Assembly: GCA_039920305.1 (NCBI GenBank)
Contig: JBDSEA010000058.1
Location: forward strand, 1-8,705
DNA length: 8,705 nt
Origin: DASRAJ01 sp039920305
Lineage (GTDB): Bacteria; Bacteroidota; Bacteroidia; Chitinophagales; UBA10324
Direction of reading: 5' to 3'
The translations under genes were made by a program, and so were the position numbers. The first letter of the stretch is position 1; the number at the start of each line of letters is the position of its first letter. This document shows, piece by piece, positions 1-7,317 of the stretch. The notes beneath the pieces are model-generated. The model did no database searches and was not told the origin of the DNA. It was given only the letters and a program-made list of their open reading frames with translations.

Positions 1-2
1 AT

Positions 3-422
3 TTTGGCGATGGTCATACTTCTGATCAGCAAAATCCTTCTCATACCTATGATCATGAGGGTACGTATCATGTTTGTCTTACCATTACCGATATTCATGA
101 AATCTGCACAAGTACTTACTGCCATGATGTAACAGTTCATTTTCCTTCAGACTCTTGTCATGCATCCTTTACCTTTCACACTGATTCTACCGGCAACGGC
201 ATTCAGTTTACAAATACATCAACCGGTACTACGGCCCATACGGTATATGATTGGACTTTTGGCGACGGCACTTCTTCTGCCGACGAAGATCCTTTTCACC
301 ATTACAACCATTCAGGACATCATACTGTTTGCCTGTACATCACTGATACCACCACGGGGTGCACATCGCACACTTGTCATACCATTTATCATCACTCAGA
401 ATTTCATATTGCGGATCACAAT
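3..422 (+). repeat. Tandem PKD modules with an 85-residue (255-base) period
   Basis: The bases encoding FGDG at 3-14 recur at 258-269 with one synonymous change. The three-cysteine pattern (C-x9-C-x4-C) also recurs exactly 85 residues later. The first module is cut by the window edge, and more copies probably lie upstream. Confidence 0.7.
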
Positions 423-728
423 GAGGACTTAACAATAGCACTTCCGGCAGGGATGGCTAATGAGGGTATAAACCTGTTCGCGTATCCCAATCCTTTCAGT
501 GATGCCTTTACAGTTAATTATGAGCTTGCAAATCCTGCAGAGGTGAAAATTGAATTTTTTGATTTGGCAGGAAGAATAATCATGTCGCTGCAAAACCATT
601 TTGAAGAAGCGGGTGCTCACACCCAATTTTTTAGTGAAGACAATTTAAGTTTTGGTGTTTACTTTTTAAAGTTGTCTGTGGATCAGAATTTTTATGTAAT
701 CAAAATAGCTGTTCAAAAACAGGATTAG
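3..728 (+). CDS. PKD-repeat surface protein with T9SS type A sorting domain (5'-partial, C-terminal 241 residues)
   Basis: The reading frame is open from the left edge to a TAG at 726-728, so the gene starts outside the window. Residues below are numbered from the first complete codon (base 3). Two PKD-type beta-sandwich modules are visible, with the signature FGDG at residues 1-4 and 86-89, each followed by a G-x-Y/H-x-V-C-L strand. Each repeat has cysteines with identical spacing (C25, C35, C40 and C110, C120, C125), probably structural disulfides. Residues 1-140 are strikingly His-rich (21 His). From about residue 155 to the end is a T9SS type A sorting domain (YPNPF at 161-165, FDLAGR at 186-191, GVYFLKL at 218-224). 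T9SS cargo is exported across the outer membrane and released or anchored at the surface, so I infer an extracellular or adhesin-like role. The next gene starts 34 bases downstream on the same strand, so the two may be co-transcribed. The specific function is unknown. Confidence 0.88.
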   Translation, partial: FGDGHTSDQQNPSHTYDHEGTYHVCLTITDIHEICTSTYCHDVTVHFPSDSCHASFTFHTDSTGNGIQFTNTSTGTTAHTVYDWTFGDGTSSADEDPFHHYNHSGHHTVCLYITDTTTGCTSHTCHTIYHHSEFHIADHNEDLTIALPAGMANEGINLFAYPNPFSDAFTVNYELANPAEVKIEFFDLAGRIIMSLQNHFEEAGAHTQFFSEDNLSFGVYFLKLSVDQNFYVIKIAVQKQD

Positions 729-762
729 CCGGCATTTTATTTCAAACTTCAATATAAAAACC

Positions 763-2727
763 ATGAAAAGTTTACTCATTATTCTGATGATGCTGAGTGC
801 ATCTAACCTTTACAGCCAATATTCTGTAAAGGGAAGGGTAAAGGATGGTGCAGGAATACCCATTGTAAATGCGAGAGTAACATTATTTAACAGCGACACC
901 ACCGTCTTTTTTGAGCGAAGGACAACAACAACCGGAAAATACAATTTCAGCAGCGTGGCTCCCGGAAATTATACTCTTGGCGTGGCAGCATTGGGAAAGG
1001 AATATGAAGAAGTTTCACTCATTGTCTCAGGCAGCATTTCAGCATTAAATTTCACACTTGATGCTGAATCGCAGCCCGGAAGCTGGGATGTGATTGTGCA
1101 GTCCCCCGAGCCCCTGGGCGGTACAAATTTAGGAGTGCTGCTTCCTGACGGTAAAATCTTTTATTGTCATAATTCGAAGGATCCATTCAAATTTAATCCT
1201 TCAACAAATCACACCATCTTAATAACCGGTGATGATAATGTGCAGGGTTGCGTGGGGCCGGTATTGCTTCCGGATGGCAATGTTATTTTTATAGGCGGTG
1301 CAGACCAGGATTTTTATGGACCGGGGACTCGCCTTGTAAAGACCTATGATCCGGTGAATGATATCTGGCAGGATCAGCCAAACATGCTGGATTACCGCTG
1401 GTACCCAACTGTAACAAAACTTCCGGATAATAAAATATTAATTGCAGGAGGCGGAGGCTTGAATAACCCGGTAAGGACAAATACTTCTGAAATTTATGAT
1501 CCGGAGACAGGCACCTCACAATGGGTGGACAACCTCGCGATTGGGAACGAAGTATCACCGTTGGTTTTGCTTTACTCCGGTAAAGTTTTAATGACTCATC
1601 GTCCGCCGCAGCTTTTTGATCCTGCTACCGGTCAATGGAACCTCGCAGATGATTTCGTGCAGGGTAACCGTATGGCAAATGGTGATCACGCGGATCATGA
1701 ACTGGTATTATTGCCCGAAGGCCGCGCAGTTGCAGTCGGGTTCAAATCATTTACCCCGAATCCAGGCAATATGGTTGAGTTCTATAATCCGCTTAATGAC
1801 TCATGGGCACTCGGAAACAATTTTTCCCCGGTTCGGTCAAGGGCAAAAACGGTGCTCACCCCCAATAAAAAGATATTTGTGATTGCAGGATATAAGGAGG
1901 AAGCATCTGATCCTACCCCCACAAATCAGTATGGCTACATGAATATTACGGATCAGTACGACCCCTATTCAGGAAACTGGAGAAGAGTGGATGCCATGAA
2001 TTATTCGCGTGAGTATCATGCTATCACCACCCTTGTACCCGATGGAAGAATCATTGCAGTGGGTGGTGAGGGATCTCCGGGTAACGAGCCGGCGTTCAGC
2101 GTAATCGAAGCCTTCACACCCCCTTATTTACTGCGGGGCATCCGCCCGGTAATAAAGAATCTTTCTTCCGAGGATCTGGCAAGAGGAGCTTCATTTAATT
2201 TCAAAGTGTCCAGGACAAAATCGCCCACGTCAGTAATCCTTATGTCAAATGCTCTTAATACTCATTTCATGAACTCGGGGAATAACAGGTATATAGATCT
2301 GGCTTTCACAAAAAACGGTAATGAGTTAACCGCAGCGCTTCCTTCGGATTCGGTGATCCTGCCGGATGGGTATTACATGTTGTTTGTAATGGTGGATGAT
2401 ATTCCTTCCATAGCAAAGATTGTTCATATTCAGGGAAGTGTGATGAAGATGGGTCATGTTGGACAAGTTACCGAAAATGAAATCAGTCTTTTCCCGAATC
2501 CTGCTTCAAAATCCGTTACTTTAAACTACTCCCTGAATGACGAAGCAGCTGTTATCATTTCTATCAGGGATTTAATGGGTAAAGAAATGGGAGCGTGGTC
2601 AATTGGATATCAGATGAAAGGTCCGTACTCGCAAGTCTTGAATTTAAGCGGTATCAATGAAGGATTCTACATGCTGGCACTCACAATTGGTGAAAAACAT
2701 TTCTTTAGCAAATTAGTCGTTGAATAA
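763..2727 (+). CDS. Secreted galactose oxidase/glyoxal oxidase-like copper-radical oxidase with T9SS sorting domain
   Basis: A 654-residue protein. Order of parts: signal peptide (about 1-19), carboxypeptidase-regulatory-like beta-sandwich (about 20-100, starting VKGRVKDGAG), kelch-type seven-bladed propeller (about 105-450, recurring LLPDG...GG), galactose-oxidase-like E-set domain (DUF1929 type, about 458-558), and T9SS type A tail (about 572-654, with LFPNP at 576-580). By motif alignment from memory, the copper-radical residues are all present: C163 (QGCVG) and Y214 (RWYPT) would form the Cys-Tyr cofactor, with Y418 and H419 (SREYHA) and H501 (NTHF) as ligands. Such enzymes oxidise primary alcohols or aldehydes with O2 to give H2O2. 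The substrate here cannot be told, but a glycan, sugar or aldehyde is likely. The ATG is preceded by an A-rich stretch (ATATAAAAACC) typical of Bacteroidota, and the signal peptide begins right at it. The preceding gene is also a T9SS cargo. Fold confidence is high and catalytic assignment moderate. Confidence 0.87.
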   Translation: MKSLLIILMMLSASNLYSQYSVKGRVKDGAGIPIVNARVTLFNSDTTVFFERRTTTTGKYNFSSVAPGNYTLGVAALGKEYEEVSLIVSGSISALNFTLDAESQPGSWDVIVQSPEPLGGTNLGVLLPDGKIFYCHNSKDPFKFNPSTNHTILITGDDNVQGCVGPVLLPDGNVIFIGGADQDFYGPGTRLVKTYDPVNDIWQDQPNMLDYRWYPTVTKLPDNKILIAGGGGLNNPVRTNTSEIYDPETGTSQWVDNLAIGNEVSPLVLLYSGKVLMTHRPPQLFDPATGQWNLADDFVQGNRMANGDHADHELVLLPEGRAVAVGFKSFTPNPGNMVEFYNPLNDSWALGNNFSPVRSRAKTVLTPNKKIFVIAGYKEEASDPTPTNQYGYMNITDQYDPYSGNWRRVDAMNYSREYHAITTLVPDGRIIAVGGEGSPGNEPAFSVIEAFTPPYLLRGIRPVIKNLSSEDLARGASFNFKVSRTKSPTSVILMSNALNTHFMNSGNNRYIDLAFTKNGNELTAALPSDSVILPDGYYMLFVMVDDIPSIAKIVHIQGSVMKMGHVGQVTENEISLFPNPASKSVTLNYSLNDEAAVIISIRDLMGKEMGAWSIGYQMKGPYSQVLNLSGINEGFYMLALTIGEKHFFSKLVVE

Positions 2728-2806
2728 GAAAATCAGACATTAAAGAATTTCCTCGGTACACAGGAAACAGCTAAATCATTCTGGTGTAATTGATATGAAA
2801 CAACCT

Positions 2807-5038
2807 TTAATTGTTTAGCGGCAGATAAAGGCTGAATGTTGACCCGATACCAGGCTGTCCTGTTGCTTTAATAAATCCACCGTGATTTTGAATGATCTTC
2901 TTGCATATTGCGAGCCCAATCCCTGTGCCTTCATATTCAGTTTTTACATGAAGCCGCTGAAAAAGCTCAAAAATCCTTTCTGCATATTGAGGCTCAAAGC
3001 CAATACCATTATCTGTTATATTGATTTGACAGTAATGAGCATTCATAAAGGCTTCCTTAAAGGGTATTTCGGCAGCAGGTACTTCCTGAGCATCGAACCT
3101 GATAAGCAAGTTTACATCCGTCCTTCTGTATTTTATTGCATTGCCGATGATATTCGTAAAGAGTTGATTGAACTGAAGCGGAATAATGTCTAATGCTGGA
3201 AGAGTGGATGATTCAATACTCACGTGGTTCTCTTCTATCACTTCGCGCAGGTTGTGCTTTACCTCTTCAAGCAATTCATTCAGATCAGTTGTTTTGAAAA
3301 TTATTTCAGAAGTGTTGGTACGGGAATAATTTAGCAGGGCCTCAATTAAGCTCTGCATGCGCGTGGATGCTGCAATGATGCGCTGAAAATAATCCCGTGT
3401 TTTGACAGATAAATTTTCAAAGTCTTTATCAAGTATGCGATTTGAAAAGGTTTGAATTTTTCGCAAGGGTTCCTGCAAATCGTGGGAAGCGATATAGCTA
3501 AAGGAGGCAAGCTCAGTATTTGAGCGTTGCAGTTCCAGATTTTTTTCCTGCAGTTGTTTAGCCTGTTTTTTTTGTTCAGTGATATCAACCATGGTGGCGG
3601 TTACACCTTCATCAAGCGGTGAATAATGCACCATGAAGCATCGGTCAGGAAAATTCGGAGAATTGGTTTCGTGCGTCTCGCTGATTCCTGTTTCCACCAC
3701 TCTTACAGCACGGTGGAATAAACCCAGTTTTTCGAAAAGCGGCAGAATGGTTAAATACCTTTTCCCAATAACTTCTTCTTTCGGCAGATTGATCTGTTCT
3801 ATTGCAATATCATTGGCATATCTTATTTCAAAATCAATAATTTTATTATTTTCCCTTATGGTGTGATAGGACAGAATGCCATTGTTGGAGCTTTCCAGAA
3901 TAGCATTCAAAAAATTCTTTGTATCAATGAGTTCCTTATTCGTTCTTAACAGCTCTTTGTTTTTTGACGCTAACTTTTCTTCATTTTTTATCCGCTCTAA
4001 TTCAATCTCCGTTCTCTTTGCCGCGATTTTAAGAAGAGATTGAATATAATCAACCTCTGTTATCTTTTTTTGATGCATCACAGCAATAAGACCGATGGGT
4101 TTGCCTGCGATATCAAATAATGGATATCCAATATATCCCTCCACTTTAAACTCCATAAGTGTTGGATTTTTTGGAAACGTGAACATGCATTGCTCAGGGT
4201 ATGAATAAAGTTTCCCCTTTATTACCTGCTCACAGGGTCCGCCTGGCAAAGGATATCGGATATTTTTGGCGGGTTTGCCAAAAGCGGTTATTGCAAATGT
4301 TTTTATTTCAAACTCGTGTGAATTGATTTCTATAAGCTCACCCAGAAAAACAAAATCAATCTTGGTTTTATCTGCTACGTCCTGAACCAGGGAATTAAAA
4401 AAATCAGCACCAGTTTTATATTCGGAAAAGCTTTCTGAAAACTCATTAAGTATCTGCTGTTCAAGGTCACGGTTCTTATTCAATAATGCTTCATAGGCTT
4501 TTTGCAGATTCAGCTGATAGTCGGCAATGATTTGTTCGTTGTTTTTCTTTTCAGTAAGATCACTTATTATCAGTCCGACAGTAGGCAATGCCGGCTGCAA
4601 CGATGTGAGGGAAATATAAACCGGAATCTTTTTATCCTTTACTGCTAAATTAATTTCTCCTTTACTTCTTCCTTTCAAAGAATTAATTAAAAGCTCATTG
4701 AATTTTTTGTGGGAGTCATTATGAATAAAATCAAAGATTGAAGTCCCGACCACCTGCTCATACTGCAGATTCAATAATTCAAAAAAATAAGGATTGGAAT
4801 ATACTATTAAGCCATCCTCAGTTAAATTTAATGCACCCTCACCAAATTCTTCTATTAAAACCCGGTAAGCATAGTCACCGCTTTGCAGTGTGTAAACTTC
4901 TGATTTGTCATTGGCTTTAATGGCAAATGCATCTACCTCGCCGGCTTTTATTGCTTCGATCAGCTGCTCTGATTCAGCCAGGCGGTTTTCAAGCTCTTCA
5001 ATCTTTGATAAAAGAATTTCCGTTGATTCTCTAATCAT
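2807..5038 (-). CDS. Soluble PAS-GAF-PAS sensor histidine kinase of a Kai gene cluster
   Basis: A 743-residue kinase with no signal peptide or membrane segment, so it is cytoplasmic. Order of parts: N-terminal coiled coil ending in an EAIKAGEVDAFAI motif (about 7-40) that often opens PAS kinases of this type; PAS (about 55-165); coiled coil; GAF (about 200-345, with PLPGGPCEQV at 263-272); PAS (about 375-490); HisKA dimerisation domain with H-box SHD and phosphoacceptor H519; and HATPase_c. The ATPase shows the N-box (N629, N633), G1 DNGIG (676-680) and G2 GTGIGLA (704-710). All catalytic boxes are intact, so it should autophosphorylate. The start codon overlaps the stop of the upstream KaiB-family gene by one base (TAATG, 5036-5040), which implies translational coupling. 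No receiver domain is fused. The natural partner in the window is the single-domain response regulator at 7318-7731. Its role as Kai output kinase is inferred from context. Confidence 0.9.
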   Translation of the reverse strand: MIRESTEILLSKIEELENRLAESEQLIEAIKAGEVDAFAIKANDKSEVYTLQSGDYAYRVLIEEFGEGALNLTEDGLIVYSNPYFFELLNLQYEQVVGTSIFDFIHNDSHKKFNELLINSLKGRSKGEINLAVKDKKIPVYISLTSLQPALPTVGLIISDLTEKKNNEQIIADYQLNLQKAYEALLNKNRDLEQQILNEFSESFSEYKTGADFFNSLVQDVADKTKIDFVFLGELIEINSHEFEIKTFAITAFGKPAKNIRYPLPGGPCEQVIKGKLYSYPEQCMFTFPKNPTLMEFKVEGYIGYPLFDIAGKPIGLIAVMHQKKITEVDYIQSLLKIAAKRTEIELERIKNEEKLASKNKELLRTNKELIDTKNFLNAILESSNNGILSYHTIRENNKIIDFEIRYANDIAIEQINLPKEEVIGKRYLTILPLFEKLGLFHRAVRVVETGISETHETNSPNFPDRCFMVHYSPLDEGVTATMVDITEQKKQAKQLQEKNLELQRSNTELASFSYIASHDLQEPLRKIQTFSNRILDKDFENLSVKTRDYFQRIIAASTRMQSLIEALLNYSRTNTSEIIFKTTDLNELLEEVKHNLREVIEENHVSIESSTLPALDIIPLQFNQLFTNIIGNAIKYRRTDVNLLIRFDAQEVPAAEIPFKEAFMNAHYCQINITDNGIGFEPQYAERIFELFQRLHVKTEYEGTGIGLAICKKIIQNHGGFIKATGQPGIGSTFSLYLPLNN

Positions 5039-5352
5039 TACTCATGATTGAAACTAATCCCTAGCGCTTTAATCACCTTATCAGTGTCTGACAAATTACC
5101 AATCAATATTTTTTTTGGGTTCGGAAAGAGCCTGATGAGTGATGGACTGAAAACAATTTGTTGCTCTTCTGCCATTTCAGGATTTTTATAGATGTCAATG
5201 ATGTTCAGTTCAAAGGCCTCTTGAAGATGCTCGTCGCAAAGCGTTTTTATATTTTCAATGGCCTGCATTGATTTTTGCGACATGCCCGATACATATAAAT
5301 GCAAAATCAGCCTGCCTTCAACAATAAGCTTAGGACTATTTTTCTGTTTCAT
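5038..5352 (-). CDS. kaiB: Divergent KaiB-family protein (second KaiB), coupled to the histidine kinase
   Basis: A 104-residue protein of the KaiB/thioredoxin-like fold. It aligns without gaps with the upstream KaiB over about 87 residues, with roughly 40% identity by hand count: shared LYV-x-G (19-23), C39-x-EHL, IID, KNP (56-58), QI-x-x-x-P-x-L and IG-x-LS. It carries about 13 residues before the first strand, longer than the usual KaiB N-terminus. At the C-terminal fold-switch region the usual G-L-D of cyanobacterial KaiB reads A96-L97-G98, so the glycine known as G89 in Synechococcus is alanine here. In family knowledge, changing that glycine to alanine favours the thioredoxin-like, KaiC-binding state. 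The gene starts 8 bases after the upstream kaiB and ends in TAATG overlap with the kinase. It may act as a KaiC-binding adaptor for the kinase, like the KaiB-like domain of SasA. That is inference. Confidence 0.85.
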   Translation of the reverse strand: MKQKNSPKLIVEGRLILHLYVSGMSQKSMQAIENIKTLCDEHLQEAFELNIIDIYKNPEMAEEQQIVFSPSLIRLFPNPKKILIGNLSDTDKVIKALGISFNHE

Positions 5353-5360
5353 TAGCCCGC

Positions 5361-5654
5361 TTATTTTTTAACTATCGGTCGAACATTTAAACCCACCAAT
5401 ACCCGCTCTTCGTTTGAAAGGTCTCCGATGATTTTGCGTATAGGCTCAGGAAACTTGCGTACAAGAGTAGGTATGGCAAAAATCTGGTCGCCCTCCGCCA
5501 GCTGGGGATTTTTCATTAAGTCAATGACTTCAATAGTGTACTGACCGTCCAAATGCTCCTTGCAATATTTTGTGATATTCTTCAGCGCAAGTATAGATTT
5601 AGGTGTTTGCCCTGCTACATACAACCTTAGTTCCCATTTTTTATCTTTTGTCAT
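5361..5654 (-). CDS. kaiB: Circadian clock protein KaiB (canonical type)
   Basis: A 97-residue protein close to the usual KaiB length and sequence: LYVAGQTPKS (11-20), the EVIDLMKNPQLAE block ending at 54, IPTL (61-64), FPEP, IIGDLSNEERVLVGL (75-89). KaiB binds the CI ring of KaiC after switching from its ground fold to a thioredoxin-like fold. The switch-region glycine is kept (G88), while the position of Synechococcus D91 is Asn (N90). I chose the ATG at 5654. An upstream in-frame TTG at 5666 would add only four residues (MHTL) not found in the family. The gene lies 48 bases downstream of kaiC and 8 bases upstream of the second kaiB, consistent with one operon. No kaiA is present nearby. 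Confidence 0.95.
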   Translation of the reverse strand: MTKDKKWELRLYVAGQTPKSILALKNITKYCKEHLDGQYTIEVIDLMKNPQLAEGDQIFAIPTLVRKFPEPIRKIIGDLSNEERVLVGLNVRPIVKK

Positions 5655-5702
5655 AAGTGTGTGCAATTCGTAGTTCAGGCTAGGTTAATGGTACTTATTT
5701 TA

Positions 5703-7211
5703 TCACTTTTTGTTTCGTTTATCTTCTCTTTTTAACTTCATTTTTATTTTAGGATCAGATACTATGTGTATCGTATCATTCAAAACTTTCTTCACATTGT
5801 GTAATTCTATCCCCTTATCAGTAATGATAAAATCCCAAAGCAAGTTCGAGTGTCCGGTACCGCGTGATTTAACAATCCAAAGGTGACGTTCGCGGTTTCC
5901 ATTATATTCTTCATTTCTTACCCTGATCCAGGTATCCGCAAGAGAAGAAACAGCATCCACTGTTAAGTCCTTATATTCTGTTAAATGGGGATGTGTGAGG
6001 GAGGTAAACACAGCGCTTATCTGATTTACTTTCAGCATATCCATCAGCCTCACAAGCATCGCCCTTACTTCATTGCTGCTGCCAATGGTAACGAGGCTGC
6101 TGATCGGGTCAACAATCACAGTTTTGGGGTTAAACTCAACAATCAGCTTATGCAGCATTAAAAGATGCATTTCAAGCCCCTGAAGGGAAGGTCGGGAAGC
6201 ATGAATCAGTAAAAGCTTTGACTTTATGTGTGGCTTTAGATTAATACCCACCGACAGCATGTTTTTTACGAGCTGATCGGGTGATTCTTCAAATGAAAAA
6301 AATAAAACCCGTTCCTTGCGCTTGCAACTGCTGAGTGCAAAAAAGGTTGCCAGTGTGGTTTTAGCCGTACCCGCAGACCCCGTTATAAGGATGCTGCTGC
6401 CCCTGAATACACCGCCTCGTGTAAATAGTTTATCCAGTGCCGGCAAGCCGGTAGAAATGATCTCATTCGAACTTTTGTGATCTAACTTTAAAGAGGTGAT
6501 GGGCAGCACAGAAATGCCGGTTTCATCAATAAGAAACGGGTATTCGTTTGTGCCATGTACAGATCCCCTGTACTTAACGATCCTTAATCGGCGCGTGGCT
6601 ATCTGCTCGATCACCCGGAAATCCAATAATATCACGCAGTCCGACACATATTCTTCCAGGCCCTGCCTGGTCAATGAGCTATCACCCCGCTCACCTGTGA
6701 TAATGGCAGTCACCCCCTTATTTTTCAACCATTGGAAAAGCCTGCGTATTTCTGAGCGAAGCACAGCTTCATTTTCCATACCCCCGAATAAGGTTTCAAT
6801 GGTATCCAGCACCACCCTTTTTGCTCCAACGGAATCAATGGCATAATTCAGCCTTATAAATATAGCTTCCAGATCATACTCGCCCGTTTCTTCTATTTCT
6901 GATTTTTCAATGTGAACATGATCCACTTTTAATCTTTTATCGGCAATTAATTGATCAAGGTCATAGCCGAGTGACCTTACATTCTGTGATAGATCTCTGG
7001 TGGTCTCTTCAAAGCTCATAAACACACCCGGCTCATTGTATTCAACAATTCCCTTTACAAGAAACTGAATTGCAAATATGGTTTTACCGCATCCTGCACT
7101 GCCGCATATAAGCGTAGAGCGTCCGGTAGGAATCCCTCCTCCGGTAATCTCATCGAGCCCGTCAATGCCGGTTAGTGTTTTCGGGAAAAGATTTTTATTC
7201 TGGAGTCTCAT
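5703..7211 (-). CDS. kaiC: KaiC-family double-domain ATPase (KaiC2-like)
   Basis: With the ATG at 7211 the protein has 502 residues, close to KaiC length, and starts just before the conserved KTLTGIDGLDEITGGG segment. Two RecA-like domains are complete. CI: Walker A GSAGCGKT (37-44), catalytic FEE with E68/E69, Walker B ending at D136, and a KYRG segment. CII: Walker A GSAGTAKT (278-285), FEES with E308/E309, Walker B ending at D368. The S431/T432 autophosphorylation pair of cyanobacterial KaiC aligns with S422/S423 (AVSSLADTW), and T426 with T417. A Ser-Ser pair is, as I recall, typical of KaiC2-type proteins. The C-terminal tail differs from the KaiA-binding tail and ends in a strongly basic stretch (9 Lys/Arg in the last 17 residues). 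KaiC hexamers hydrolyse ATP slowly and act as timer or signalling scaffold. An in-frame GTG at 7256 would add 15 unconserved residues and is less likely. First of the packed kaiC-kaiB-kaiB-kinase series. Confidence 0.94.
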   Translation of the reverse strand: MRLQNKNLFPKTLTGIDGLDEITGGGIPTGRSTLICGSAGCGKTIFAIQFLVKGIVEYNEPGVFMSFEETTRDLSQNVRSLGYDLDQLIADKRLKVDHVHIEKSEIEETGEYDLEAIFIRLNYAIDSVGAKRVVLDTIETLFGGMENEAVLRSEIRRLFQWLKNKGVTAIITGERGDSSLTRQGLEEYVSDCVILLDFRVIEQIATRRLRIVKYRGSVHGTNEYPFLIDETGISVLPITSLKLDHKSSNEIISTGLPALDKLFTRGGVFRGSSILITGSAGTAKTTLATFFALSSCKRKERVLFFSFEESPDQLVKNMLSVGINLKPHIKSKLLLIHASRPSLQGLEMHLLMLHKLIVEFNPKTVIVDPISSLVTIGSSNEVRAMLVRLMDMLKVNQISAVFTSLTHPHLTEYKDLTVDAVSSLADTWIRVRNEEYNGNRERHLWIVKSRGTGHSNLLWDFIITDKGIELHNVKKVLNDTIHIVSDPKIKMKLKREDKRNKK

Positions 7212-7317
7212 GTATATATGCGAAGTTTCATGATGTGAATGTATGCTGAAATACACTCTTAGCTTATGCGGGCAATGGATGATTATATCCGGCGAATGGC
7301 AGGTGAAGTCAGCACGG

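Noticed and set aside
160..432. Open frame encoding a hydrophobic 90-residue peptide on the plus strand.
   Set aside because: It overlaps the PKD coding frame, which has clear family motifs. This is an out-of-frame shadow.
2728..2831. Possible convergent terminator between the oxidase and kinase genes, including CCTTTA and TAAAGG around 2804-2831.
   Set aside because: Only 6 weak pairs with a 16-base loop, overlapping the kinase coding end. No good GC-rich hairpin with a T tract was found in the 79-base gap.
7211..7231. Seven-codon frame starting ATGAAACTTCGC that overlaps the kaiC start as ATGA, a possible leader peptide.
   Set aside because: Too short to separate from chance, with no ribosome site or conservation visible.
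7212..7256. GTG start at 7256 for kaiC, giving 517 residues.
   Set aside because: The 15 extra residues are His-rich and not like any KaiC start, and the ATG at 7211 directly precedes the conserved domain.
7257..7317. TATAAT-like sequence flanked by GGAT/ATCC upstream of kaiC, a candidate separate promoter.
   Set aside because: Bacteroidota primary promoters use TAnnTTTG, which is absent here, and the 4-base arms are too short to be meaningful.
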